From Anaerobacillus alkaliphilus (GTDB lineage: Bacteria; Bacillota; Bacilli; Bacillales; Anaerobacillaceae): a stretch of DNA of 64,000 bases. The notes beneath the pieces are model-generated. The model was given only the letters and a program-made list of their open reading frames with translations. It ran no database searches and had not been told where the DNA came from. The DNA lies in NCBI RefSeq assembly GCF_004116265.1, contig NZ_QOUX01000032.1:1-64000 (forward strand), in the 5' to 3' direction. Shown one piece after another: positions 32,215 through 39,802 of the stretch (positions are counted from its first letter, which is position 1; each line of letters starts with the position of its first letter). The translations under genes were made by a program, and so were the position numbers.

Positions 32215-33177
32215 ATGATAGATAAAGAACGAAAAATACCTTATAAAGTTATGGTATTAGAGGTTTTACTAGCAAGATTGTCAGTGCACTACCCGAATAG
32301 GGGCTATATTGAAGGTGAACTTGGCAAAGCAATAGCCGGGTGGCGTGGCGAACAAGCCATTGACTACTATCTCACATTCCTTCCAAAGGAAAAGTATCGA
32401 ATTTTGCACGATTTACGGCTTGAAGACAATGAAAAGCGGTTTTTTCAAATTGACACGATCCTACTTTCAAAAAAATACCATGTCATACTAGAAGTAAAGA
32501 ATATGGCAGGTACTTTGTTCTTCAACAATAACCCTCAGCAGTTAGTTCAAACGTTGAACAACGAAGAAAAGGCCTATCAATGCCCAATCATGCAAGTCGA
32601 ACGCCAACGTCTTCAACTCCAAGCTTTCCTCCGAAGTCTCCAGTTACCCGAAGTGCCCATTTTTGTCCTAGTTGTTAGTAGTCATCCCAATACCGTTATT
32701 AAAATTGCCCCCAATTTTAAAAAAGCTAATCAATACGTTATCCAATCAGCAGCTATTCCTGAAAGAATAAATACAATAGAAGCAAATTTTGATGAAGACA
32801 AACTTACACCGAAAGAACTTAAGAAGATATCTCGTACACTAATAAAACACCATCAACCTTTAAAGCCGGATTATCTTGAAAAGTATAAAATTGCTCATTC
32901 AGACCTTTTAACTGGTGTGCACTGCCCTAACTGTCGACAGATTCCGATGCAGCGAAAGCGCGGGTATTGGTATTGCCATTCCTGCCAGCACTCCTCAAAA
33001 GACGCTCATCTAGCAGCAATACACAATTACTCAGTTTTACTAGGCCCAACGATTACTAATCAACAACTACGGAATTTTCTCCACCTACCATCTCCATCCG
33101 TTGCTTCAAAAATATTATCTTCATTATCGTTAAAAAAGTCTGGAATTATGAAAGGTAGTTACTATCAGCTTGAATAG
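32215..33177 (+). CDS. NERD domain-containing protein
   Basis: The 320-residue protein has an N-terminal NERD nuclease-related domain (about 30-150; K-A-I-A-G-W-R-G-E-Q-A-I-D-Y-Y, Q-I-D-T-I-L-L, I-L-E-V-K-N-M-A-G) with the Asp and Glu-x-Lys of the restriction-endonuclease-like fold, and a C-terminal Cys4 ribbon (C-P-N-C...C-H-S-C). ATG 32215 is preferred over GTG 32182 because GAGGTGA lies 4 bases before it. The nucleic-acid substrate is unknown. Confidence 0.85.
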   Translation: MIDKERKIPYKVMVLEVLLARLSVHYPNRGYIEGELGKAIAGWRGEQAIDYYLTFLPKEKYRILHDLRLEDNEKRFFQIDTILLSKKYHVILEVKNMAGTLFFNNNPQQLVQTLNNEEKAYQCPIMQVERQRLQLQAFLRSLQLPEVPIFVLVVSSHPNTVIKIAPNFKKANQYVIQSAAIPERINTIEANFDEDKLTPKELKKISRTLIKHHQPLKPDYLEKYKIAHSDLLTGVHCPNCRQIPMQRKRGYWYCHSCQHSSKDAHLAAIHNYSVLLGPTITNQQLRNFLHLPSPSVASKILSSLSLKKSGIMKGSYYQLE

Positions 33178-33227
33178 TAGGAGTAATATCGACAAGCTGG
33201 CCTAATATTTGAGACTAATTTTTGACT

Positions 33228-33390
33228 TACAGTCGGAAATGGACCATTTACAGTCCAAAGCAGCCAACTTACAGTCGGAAATGGACCATTTACAGTCCAA
33301 AGCAGCCAACTTACAGTCGGAAATGGACCATTTACAGTCCAAAAATCAACATTTACAGTCCAAACTGCAAATATTACTCCGATGGGTATA
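33228..33390 (+). repeat. Phased repeat array 10, 42-bp period
   Basis: Three near-identical 42-mers, each made of a TTACAGTCGGAAATGGACCA unit and a TTTACAGTCCAAAGCAGCCA unit, are followed by two more single units and an end unit TATTACTCCGATGGGTAT. The array sits between convergent genes. Confidence 0.95.
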
Positions 33391-33411
33391 TTGCGACTAG
33401 CAAAAACAAAT

Positions 33412-33442
33412 GGGTCAGCCCACCACCAGTGGCGTCTGACCC
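33412..33442 (-). terminator. Terminator of the amidase gene
   Basis: GGGTCAG / CTGACCC with leftward T-run (ATTTGTTTTTG). Confidence 0.8.
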
Positions 33443-33449
33443 AACTATA

Positions 33450-34175
33450 TTAATTATCATCAAGCAATCCTAAGCGATCTAAAACAACAAAAAGCTGTTC
33501 ACGAGTAAGTGTCTCTCTCGGATTAGTATCGTCAATAATATTTGCTGCAACTGCTTTATCCCATGCTTCTTGCGCCCAATCACTCGGCTCATTATTCTGA
33601 CTCACAGGATCATCCTCCTCTGCTTCTAAATTGTACATATTTGCTAATCCCGTAACGATTGCAGTTGCACATTGTTCTCTATATGAATTAGTTTTTAACA
33701 GTTCGGCTTCTTCTCTATTGGTCATAAATCCGCATTCCACAAGTATTGCTGGCATTACGGTGTGGCGCAATACATGAAAGTCAGCGGTTTTTAATCCTCG
33801 ATCATTCCGGCCAGTGGTACTAATCAGTTCATCATGAACAAGCCTAGCCAACTCAACGCTCTCTTCAGAAGCATTTGTATAGGTGAAGGTCTCAATTCCA
33901 TTGACATCGTTCCATTCACCGCTTCCAAAAGCATTAGCATGAATAGAAATAAATGCGTAAGCCCCCCAGTCGTTTGCCTTGTCTGTCCGTTCAGACAGGG
34001 GGACGTCTCGTCCGTCTTCATGAGTAAACATTACTTCTACATTTGAGTAATGCAGTAATTTTTCCCGTGCTAAGTCAGCTACAGCACTATTGAATTCATA
34101 CTCTCTTAGACTACCGTCAGGACTTCGTTTGCCTGGTGTATCTGGTCCATGTCCAGCATCTAGTACTATCTTCAA
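33450..34175 (-). CDS. N-acetylmuramoyl-L-alanine amidase (Amidase_3)
   Basis: The 241-residue protein has the zinc amidase motifs D-A-G-H-G, Y-E-F-N, S-I-H-A-N and the catalytic region I-L-V-E-C-G-F-M-T-N. These enzymes cut the MurNAc-L-Ala bond of peptidoglycan. The C-terminal 45 residues (W-A-Q-E-A-W-D-K-A...L-T-R-E-Q-L) resemble the short tail of phage or spore lysins. There is no signal peptide, so export could need lysis or a holin. TTG 34175 is chosen because AAAGGA is 10 bases upstream; GTG 34184 is only 2 bases from it. Confidence 0.85.
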   Translation of the reverse strand: MKIVLDAGHGPDTPGKRSPDGSLREYEFNSAVADLAREKLLHYSNVEVMFTHEDGRDVPLSERTDKANDWGAYAFISIHANAFGSGEWNDVNGIETFTYTNASEESVELARLVHDELISTTGRNDRGLKTADFHVLRHTVMPAILVECGFMTNREEAELLKTNSYREQCATAIVTGLANMYNLEAEEDDPVSQNNEPSDWAQEAWDKAVAANIIDDTNPRETLTREQLFVVLDRLGLLDDN

Positions 34176-34247
34176 GGGGATCACATCCTTTCAAGGTAAT
34201 TTATTCACGGTTATGTAATCATGTCTATGCTAGTACCTATACACACT

Positions 34248-34265
34248 TTGTTCACCGTTTCACAA
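34248..34265 (+). promoter_or_regulatory. Rex/Fnr-like inverted repeat upstream of doxX copy 2
   Basis: TTGTTCACCGTTTCACAA, identical to the copy-3 site and one base different from copy 1. Confidence 0.6.
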
Positions 34266-34324
34266 TACAATGTTCACAAGTGGGACGGTCGTAACGGTCT
34301 CACGCATTATATACTATGAGTGAA

Positions 34325-34403
34325 GATAGTTAGTGATCACAAACACACACGATCGAACAGCGATCAACACCAGAAACATGCGCCTTATCGATCACTCACT
34401 ATC
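34325..34403 (+). promoter_or_regulatory. Conserved 5'-leader stem-loop of doxX copy 2
   Basis: GATAGTTAGTGATC pairs with GATCACTCACTATC (13 of 14); the loop is longer than in copies 1 and 3. Confidence 0.75.
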
Positions 34404-34432
34404 ACAAAAAAACGTTGAGGAGATGATCGATT

Positions 34433-34954
34433 ATGGTCATGAACTTTTTAAGAAATCATAAAGTAGCAGCGGGAATTTTAACTTTCTTACGTGTATACCT
34501 TGGTTGGAAATGGTTAACTGGAGGCTGGGGGAAAATTACTGGCGAACCGTTTAGCGCAGCAGGTTATTTAAATAATGCAGTGGCAAATCCAGTTGTGAGT
34601 CACGGTGAAGTGGTTTATCCGAATTATGTATCATTCTTAGAGAAGTTTGCTATTCCAAGTGCCGATATTTTTAGCTTTATGGTTGCTTGGGGCGAATTCC
34701 TAGTAGGACTTGGACTAATCCTTGGAGTATTAACAACTTACGCAGCATTCTTCGGCGTAGTGATGAACTTCTCATTCATGTTCGCGGGAACTATCTCAAC
34801 TAACCCTTGGATGATCTTAATTGCCTTCTTTATCTTAGCAGCAGGCTACAATGCAGGTCGCTTTGGTGGAGATCGTTGGGTAATGCCTTATCTAAAAGGA
34901 CTTATTTTCAAAAATAAAGTTGAAGCTACTAATAATAAAAAATTCGCAGCATAA
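34433..34954 (+). CDS. DoxX family membrane protein, copy 2
   Basis: The 173-residue protein has four membrane helices and differs from copy 1 at only a handful of positions (for example P-S-A-D for P-G-A-D and R-F-G-G for R-I-G-G) and in the tail. Promoter region, leader hairpin and start context (GAGGAGATGATCGATTATG) are conserved, so the duplication unit includes the regulatory region. Function as copy 1. Confidence 0.9.
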   Translation: MVMNFLRNHKVAAGILTFLRVYLGWKWLTGGWGKITGEPFSAAGYLNNAVANPVVSHGEVVYPNYVSFLEKFAIPSADIFSFMVAWGEFLVGLGLILGVLTTYAAFFGVVMNFSFMFAGTISTNPWMILIAFFILAAGYNAGRFGGDRWVMPYLKGLIFKNKVEATNNKKFAA

Positions 34955-34961
34955 TTACAAG

Positions 34962-34995
34962 AGGCAGGCTAGTGTGATACGAGCCTGCCTTTTTA
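34962..34995 (+). terminator. Terminator of doxX copy 2
   Basis: AGGCAGGCT / AGCCTGCCT followed by TTTTT. Confidence 0.9.
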
Positions 34996-35034
34996 ATGAC
35001 TTGAGCCATCGTATGAACGCTGGAGGACACCAAT

Positions 35035-35048
35035 ATGTCCGGAGCGAC
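35035..35048. repeat. 14-mer ATGTCCGGAGCGAC shared with the intron insertion region
   Basis: The same 14-mer occurs at 46939-46952, and a close variant (ATGTCCGGAACGA) at 50478-50490. It marks a dispersed repeat family; the copy here lies at the 3' side of pepF. Confidence 0.6.
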
Positions 35049-35083
35049 ATCCGGAGTTTAGACTTTACCCATAAAGTCACCTC

Positions 35084-36904
35084 TTAAAAACTCTCTTCCA
35101 ACTCATCAACGATTTGGCCGACTAGCGCAATGGCATCGCTAATAATTTTTGTTGATGACATATCAAGTCCTGCAACCTCATATAATTCCATCCCTTTCTT
35201 TGAACCACCTAATTTAAGGACTTCGGTCCACTGCTCACCAACAGCGACACCTTCTTGTTTAATCCTTTCTGCCACCACTGTTGACGCAGAAATCCCAACG
35301 GAATACGTATATGGGTAAAGACCCATATAATAATGGGGCTGTCTCATCCAAGTAAGCTTTGCGCCCTCATCAATTTCAACTGTATCGCCCCAGAATTCTG
35401 AGAGTATATCTCCCTTTGTTCGGCTGATGGTTGTGGTTGTTAACGGTTGCTTGGCTTCTGCCATTTTGTAAAGCCTTCTGAGTAATTCGGCTTCTAAAAT
35501 ATGAGTCACGCAATTATGATGGTAGCTCATCATTAAGTACATGTTTAACCAGCGATGTAGTCGCGGATCTTCCTTAGTTTTCCGAAGATACTCAACAATT
35601 AAGTGTTCAACCAAGGTGGAAGGTGACTCAACAAAAAACGATGACATTGAGTTATTAATTAAGTGTTGGTTTTGGTGAGCGAATGTAAAATGTAGGGCAT
35701 GTCCTAACTCATGTCCTAATAAAAGTACGTCAAATAGATTTCCACCCCACGGATAGAAGGAGTAGCCGTGAACGCCATGAACTCCGCCACCAAAAGCAAT
35801 CATTCTGCGGCCGACATTGTCACCTCGGTACACCCACCGTTCTGTAAACACACGTCTCATCTGTTCTTGATACTCTGAACCCAACACTCCCACGGCAGCA
35901 ACAATAATTTCGCCAGCTTCTTCATAACTAATTTTTGGGTCAAACCCCGGATCTAACGGAGCCTTTACATCAGAAAAACGTAGGGTCTCTAACCCCAATT
36001 GTTTTTTACGTAAACGAGCATAGCGTTGCATGTGAGGGGCTAACTCAGTTTTAAAAGTATCCAATATTTGCTCAAAAAATTCGGCACTAATATCATCAGA
36101 GTCAAACGACGAACCAGCCGGTGAAGAATACTGTAGGAGCATATCGAGTGCTGAAGTATAGCCCCTAAGCTTTGCCAATGAGACATTTTTTCGAATTTCA
36201 GCAGCTAAGGATTGTGCTAATCCATGTTGGTATTTTGCCAAACCGGCTGACAGTGAGTCATAGGCATTTCTTCGTAAAATTGTATCTGGCGACGTCTCTA
36301 CTTGGGTCATATACATGAACAGAGAAACAGGTACTTCTTCACCATGTTGATTTTTCACTGGATCAAACTTCATATCTGAAGCTGTAATGGTCATGTAGAC
36401 ATTTTCTGGTGTGTTAAGAGTGTGTCCTAAAGCAGTTAAGACTTCTTCCATGTCAGGCGTAAGTGAGTACTTACGCGCCTTCTCAACTCCGGATAGGAAT
36501 TTTTCATATTGGTTTAGCTCAGGTTAATGAGTTTTATATTTGTTTATTTTATCTTGCGGTACACTAATTAACGCATTTACATAGTTTGTTTTAACGCGGT
36601 TTGTCTTTTCTCTTAAAAATTGAGCACGACCCAACATTGTTTGGTTACTTGTGTCTGTACCATCCTCACTGAACTTGTACAACGCATAACTACTCGTTCG
36701 CCCGACATTTACTAGCAATTGGTCGAATGTACGAATAGCTTCTAATACATCTGAGGCAGAGGATAGAACAACCTCATGCTCAAGTTCTTCCAACTCTTTT
36801 TCAAGCGCTAAATATGATTTTTCCCATGCCTCATCACTTTCAAAAATAGGCGTCAGATCCCACGTTTCCTCTACTGGTACTTGGTCACGAGTAATTTTGC
36901 TCAT
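35084..36904 (-). pseudogene. pepF: Oligoendopeptidase F (M3 family), interrupted by an in-frame stop
   Basis: The frame runs from ATG 36904 (V-P-V-E-E-T-W-D-L-T-P-I-F) to 35084, about 606 codons, matching PepF length. The zinc motif is intact in the second part (G-H-E-L-G-H-A-L-H). A TAA at 36524-36526 interrupts K-Y-K-T-H*P-E-L-N-Q-Y with no frame change, and sequence downstream of it remains well conserved. Functional PepF would need readthrough or suppression. If the stop is real, this is a recent null allele; a sequencing or assembly error is the alternative. Confidence 0.85.
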
Positions 36905-36986
36905 TATATAACCTCCTGCGAATTATTTCAGTAGTCTAACTACCTTATTCGCTTCTCTGTCATGTTTTCCTTTTTTAAAAAATACA

Positions 36987-37110
36987 AATACAGTCCAAAT
37001 TCAACTACTTACAGTCGGAAATTCATGATTTACAGTCTAAACTCAGCTAATTACAGTCCAAAAAGAAGCATTTACAGTCGAAACTGCACATTTTACCCGC
37101 CTGGGTATAT
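36987..37110 (+). repeat. Phased repeat array 11
   Basis: Five units (ATACAGTCCAAA, TTACAGTCGGAA, TTTACAGTCTAAA, TTACAGTCCAAA, TTTACAGTCGAAA) at spacing 20-21 bases, then the end unit TTTTACCCGCCTGGGTATAT. The clearest example of the array plus end-unit architecture. Confidence 0.95.
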
Positions 37111-37121
37111 ATGCAAGCAAC

Positions 37122-37142
37122 AAAAAAAGCGGGCAAGCCCGC
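37122..37142 (-). terminator. Terminator of the small membrane protein gene
   Basis: GCGGG / CCCGC around a 4-base loop, leftward run of seven T. Confidence 0.85.
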
Positions 37143-37155
37143 AACGATCATAACT

Positions 37156-37320
37156 CTACTTCTTTTGCTTCTCTTGAAATGAGCCATACAGATATAGCCC
37201 TAGAAAGAGAAGTGCTATAACTAAGATTTCGATATAGAAGTTCTGCATCATAAGGTGAAACAGAAATTGTCCTCCGAAAATGATAAGTCCTATTAACCCA
37301 AATCTCTTTTTACTTCGCAC
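37156..37320 (-). CDS. Small two-helix membrane protein
   Basis: The 54-residue protein starts at GTG 37320, 6 bases after AAAGGAGAGG; a longer frame to 37374 would run through this ribosome binding site. It has a basic N-terminus and two membrane helices, ending in a charged tail. Family not recognised. It reads away from doxX copy 3. Confidence 0.75.
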   Translation of the reverse strand: MRSKKRFGLIGLIIFGGQFLFHLMMQNFYIEILVIALLFLGLYLYGSFQEKQKK

Positions 37321-37385
37321 AGTGAACCTCTCCTTTGGAAAATATACATTAGCAAAATTATAACATACTTTCACCCATTCACACT

Positions 37386-37403
37386 TTGTTCACCGTTTCA
37401 CAA
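37386..37403 (+). promoter_or_regulatory. Rex/Fnr-like inverted repeat upstream of doxX copy 3
   Basis: TTGTTCACCGTTTCACAA, identical to the copy-2 site; followed by a shared ATGTTCACAAGTGGGACGG segment. Confidence 0.6.
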
Positions 37404-37462
37404 TATAATGTTCACAAGTGGGACGGTCGTAGTAGTCGTTAGCGTTATATACTATGAGTGAA

Positions 37463-37531
37463 GATAGTTAGTGATCACAAACACACTCGATCGAACACAA
37501 GAATTATGCATCATTTCGATCACTCACTATC
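37463..37531 (+). promoter_or_regulatory. Conserved 5'-leader stem-loop of doxX copy 3
   Basis: GATAGTTAGTGATC pairs with GATCACTCACTATC, as in copy 2. Confidence 0.75.
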
Positions 37532-37562
37532 TCAAATCAAAACGATGAGGAGATGATCGATT

Positions 37563-38078
37563 ATGGTCATGAACTTTTTAAGAAACAATAAAATAGCAGC
37601 AGGAATTTTAACTTTCTTACGTGTATATCTTGGATGGAAATGGTTAACTGGCGGTTGGGGAAAAATTACTGGAGAACCATTCAGTGCGGCGGGCTATCTA
37701 AATAATGCAGCTGCAAATCCAGTTGTCAGCCACGGAGAAGTGGTTTATCCGAACTATGTATCATTCCTAGAGAAGTTTGCCATTCCAAATGCAGAGATCT
37801 TTAGCCATATGGTTGCCTGGGGCGAGTTATTAGTAGGGCTTGGACTAATTCTTGGAGTATTAACAACTTACGCAGCATTTTTCGGAGTAGTAATGAACTT
37901 CTCATTCATGTTTGCAGGAACTATCTCAACTAACCCTTGGATGATTTTAATTGCCTTCTTTATCTTAGCAGCTGGTTACAATGCAGGTCGCTTTGGTGGA
38001 GATCGTTGGGTAATGCCATATTTAAAAGGTTTAGTATTCAAAAACAATAAACTGAGCAGTAAGTCAGTCGCGGCTTAA
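37563..38078 (+). CDS. DoxX family membrane protein, copy 3
   Basis: The 171-residue protein is again nearly identical to copies 1 and 2 (differences such as V-A-F/V-S-F and F-S-F-M/F-S-H-M). Four membrane helices. The whole unit including operator-like site, leader hairpin and start is a third direct repeat within 10 kb. Confidence 0.9.
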   Translation: MVMNFLRNNKIAAGILTFLRVYLGWKWLTGGWGKITGEPFSAAGYLNNAAANPVVSHGEVVYPNYVSFLEKFAIPNAEIFSHMVAWGELLVGLGLILGVLTTYAAFFGVVMNFSFMFAGTISTNPWMILIAFFILAAGYNAGRFGGDRWVMPYLKGLVFKNNKLSSKSVAA

Positions 38079-38086
38079 CAGTAATG

Positions 38087-38118
38087 AGCACGAATTGAGA
38101 AAATCAATTCGTGCTTTT
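38087..38118 (+). terminator. Terminator of doxX copy 3
   Basis: AGCACGAATTGA / TCAATTCGTGCT then TTT. Confidence 0.9.
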
Positions 38119-38125
38119 CATTTTG

Positions 38126-38584
38126 TTATTTATACGACCACAGGACTTTCCACTTTCCAGTTTCATCATCTTTCGCTACAAAGACGTCCTGGATCAAAGA
38201 AAAGTTTCCATAACGTTTGCTATTGTAACTCTTTGTCACAGTAAACATATAGACATTTTCCAATAGAAGGCTATCTTCAGACATCTGCCACTCACTCAAT
38301 TTTTTTCCTTTTCCGACTGTAAATTGAAAAGTATCCACCTCAAAGTGTTCGAAAAAAACATGGTATCGCTGCCTGAAGTACCATTCCCTTGAGAACTTAT
38401 CCTGCATGAGGGGGTGAAATAGATCGTAGGAATGAGTAAAATCCATTTTTTGTTCATATTTATAGAAACTTTTGACGATATCTGATTGAGAGGGACCGAA
38501 GAGAGTTTTTCCTACTAGAAAAAGCAATAATACAATTACGATCGCTAACACAAAGAAAATAATTTTACTAGCTCCCTGTTTCAA
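38126..38584 (-). CDS. Membrane-anchored protein of unknown function
   Basis: The 152-residue protein has one N-terminal membrane helix (about 8-28) and an exposed alpha/beta domain (V-K-S-F-Y-K-Y-E...W-K-V-L-W-S-Y-K) with the look of an NTF2-like fold. It is convergent with doxX copy 3. No named family recognised. Confidence 0.75.
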   Translation of the reverse strand: MKQGASKIIFFVLAIVIVLLLFLVGKTLFGPSQSDIVKSFYKYEQKMDFTHSYDLFHPLMQDKFSREWYFRQRYHVFFEHFEVDTFQFTVGKGKKLSEWQMSEDSLLLENVYMFTVTKSYNSKRYGNFSLIQDVFVAKDDETGKWKVLWSYK

Positions 38585-38696
38585 ATAGACCTCCGGTTAG
38601 TAAGAGTTTTAGTAATATTTATGCTTTGTAGAGGTTGTCTTATGACCAAGCTAAAGTACACCTTTGTAAGTTAGTTAATATTCGCCTTTATGCCCT

Positions 38697-38724
38697 AAGG
38701 TTGCTATCAGTTGATAGCAACCTT
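38697..38724 (+). terminator. Terminator-like hairpin upstream of the 50-residue gene
   Basis: Perfect 12-bp stem AAGGTTGCTATC / GATAGCAACCTT with a 4-base loop, then a T-rich stretch. No gene clearly ends just before it, so it may belong to an unseen transcript or leader. Confidence 0.5.
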
Positions 38725-38862
38725 TGTTAATTTTACAGGTTTTAGTATTAGGATATTTTCGAAAATTGACAAAATAAGTCGAAAGTTGTCGTTTATTTTT
38801 CAGGGCAATTTAGGTATAATATGGCTAAGAACTCATACCGGTAATTGAAGGGGCTGACAACC

Positions 38863-39015
38863 ATGATGTATCTATTAAAAAGATTAAGTGTTATTTGGCA
38901 CACAATTCAAAAAAATTATAACTATACCCTCTATCATGATTGTCTAGATCCTTTAATGAAAACAAAACTCTTCCAAAGAGTCGAATTTCATAATAGTAAG
39001 CTACAAAAAAAGTAA
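38863..39015 (+). CDS. 50-residue small protein, paralog of the riboswitch-controlled gene at 26.8 kb
   Basis: ATGATG follows AAGGGG by about 9 bases. It shares N-Y-N-Y-x-L-Y-x-D-C-L-x-P-x-M-K and F-x-R...F-H with 26765-26905. No GEMM aptamer was found upstream. Conservation of the core between two dispersed copies supports a real gene. Confidence 0.75.
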   Translation: MMYLLKRLSVIWHTIQKNYNYTLYHDCLDPLMKTKLFQRVEFHNSKLQKK

Positions 39016-39077
39016 CGAGGCAAAATTCGGCCCGAGTGAATTCGCAAAATTGCTCTAAAAATAACCAGATAGTTAGT

Positions 39078-39204
39078 AAAAGAGGCTGGAACAAAACAAA
39101 GTGTCAGACACCGCTAGGCACCGAATATAGACATATGATATATCTGTCAGTCTATACTTAGTAGGATCCGCGTGGTGTCAGAAATTTTTGTCCCAGCCTC
39201 TTTT
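39078..39204. repeat. Long palindromic element, GAGGCTGG type
   Basis: AAAAGAGGCTGG and CCAGCCTCTTTT close a ~125-base structure with inner stems (CACCGC/GCGTGGTG and TATAGAC/GTCTATA), ending in TTTT. It can act as a terminator; such GAGGCTGG-ended elements recur in Firmicutes. Confidence 0.7.
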
Positions 39205-39273
39205 ATTTTTCGTTGCAGTCTGCAGCTCTTGTAATACATACCATAGCCATTCACCAAAGTATTAGTTCTACTT

Positions 39274-39666
39274 CTATTTTAGATCATTTGCTTTGTGCAG
39301 CGTACGTTTAACTTCTCTACTCAACTTATATCCGGCTTTGTTTCTAATTTGTCTCACTCTTCCTGGACCTACACCTAACCATTCTCCCAGTTCTTTTAAC
39401 GATGAACACTTCTCATCGCATACGCCATATAATTGGTCTAAAATGCTTATTTCCTTTTCTGTTAAGAGATATTTCAGATCATTATAGATTGAGAGGAATC
39501 TTTTTCTTTCATGAGACTCTACGTCCTTTAATATTTTTGCATAAGGTGGACGTCCATACAGATTTGGTTTATAGTTTGGACTGTATTCTGATCCAATCAT
39601 ATCCCAAAAGAAAATAGCGTCATTTATATTAATGCTTGTTTTTGGCACAAATTGTCCTACTTTCAT
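39274..39666 (-). CDS. Sigma-70 region 4-like DNA-binding protein
   Basis: The 130-residue protein has a C-terminal region 4-like domain (L-T-E-K-E-I-S-I-L-D-Q-L-Y-G...L-G-V-G-P-G-R-V-R-Q-I-R-N-K-A) that would contact -35 elements, and an N-terminal half with no region 2. It may be a sigma-like accessory factor. The ribosome binding site is weak. Confidence 0.75.
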   Translation of the reverse strand: MKVGQFVPKTSININDAIFFWDMIGSEYSPNYKPNLYGRPPYAKILKDVESHERKRFLSIYNDLKYLLTEKEISILDQLYGVCDEKCSSLKELGEWLGVGPGRVRQIRNKAGYKLSREVKRTLHKANDLK

Positions 39667-39723
39667 TTGATTTTGCTTTCTTATCGATCCATTGAAATAC
39701 CTTATCTTTGCTTACATTAGCTC

Positions 39724-39766
39724 AAACGAAGAGCGTCAATTCTTTTTGAATTAACGCTCTTCGTTT
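39724..39766. terminator. Hairpin downstream of the GGDEF/HD-GYP gene
   Basis: AAACGAAGAGCGTCAATTC pairs with GAATTAACGCTCTTCGTTT (one mismatch). It lies 36 bases past the leftward stop. Confidence 0.8.
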
Positions 39767-39802
39767 AATAAATAAGATTTTTAAAAAGTGCACCAGGTAT
39801 AG

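Noticed and set aside
33209-33473. Open frames with repeated LQSEMDHLQSK-type or YSRKWTIYSPK-type peptides
   Set aside because: They are translations of repeat array 10, without ribosome binding sites; the DNA repeat, not a protein, is conserved in other arrays.
36520-36530. Recoding of the pepF stop
   Set aside because: It is TAA, not TGA or TAG, and no recoding element is visible.
38740-38862. A fourth c-di-GMP riboswitch upstream of the 50-residue paralog
   Set aside because: The GACGCAAAG core and the GGCAA/CCAGTTGCC closing stem are absent.
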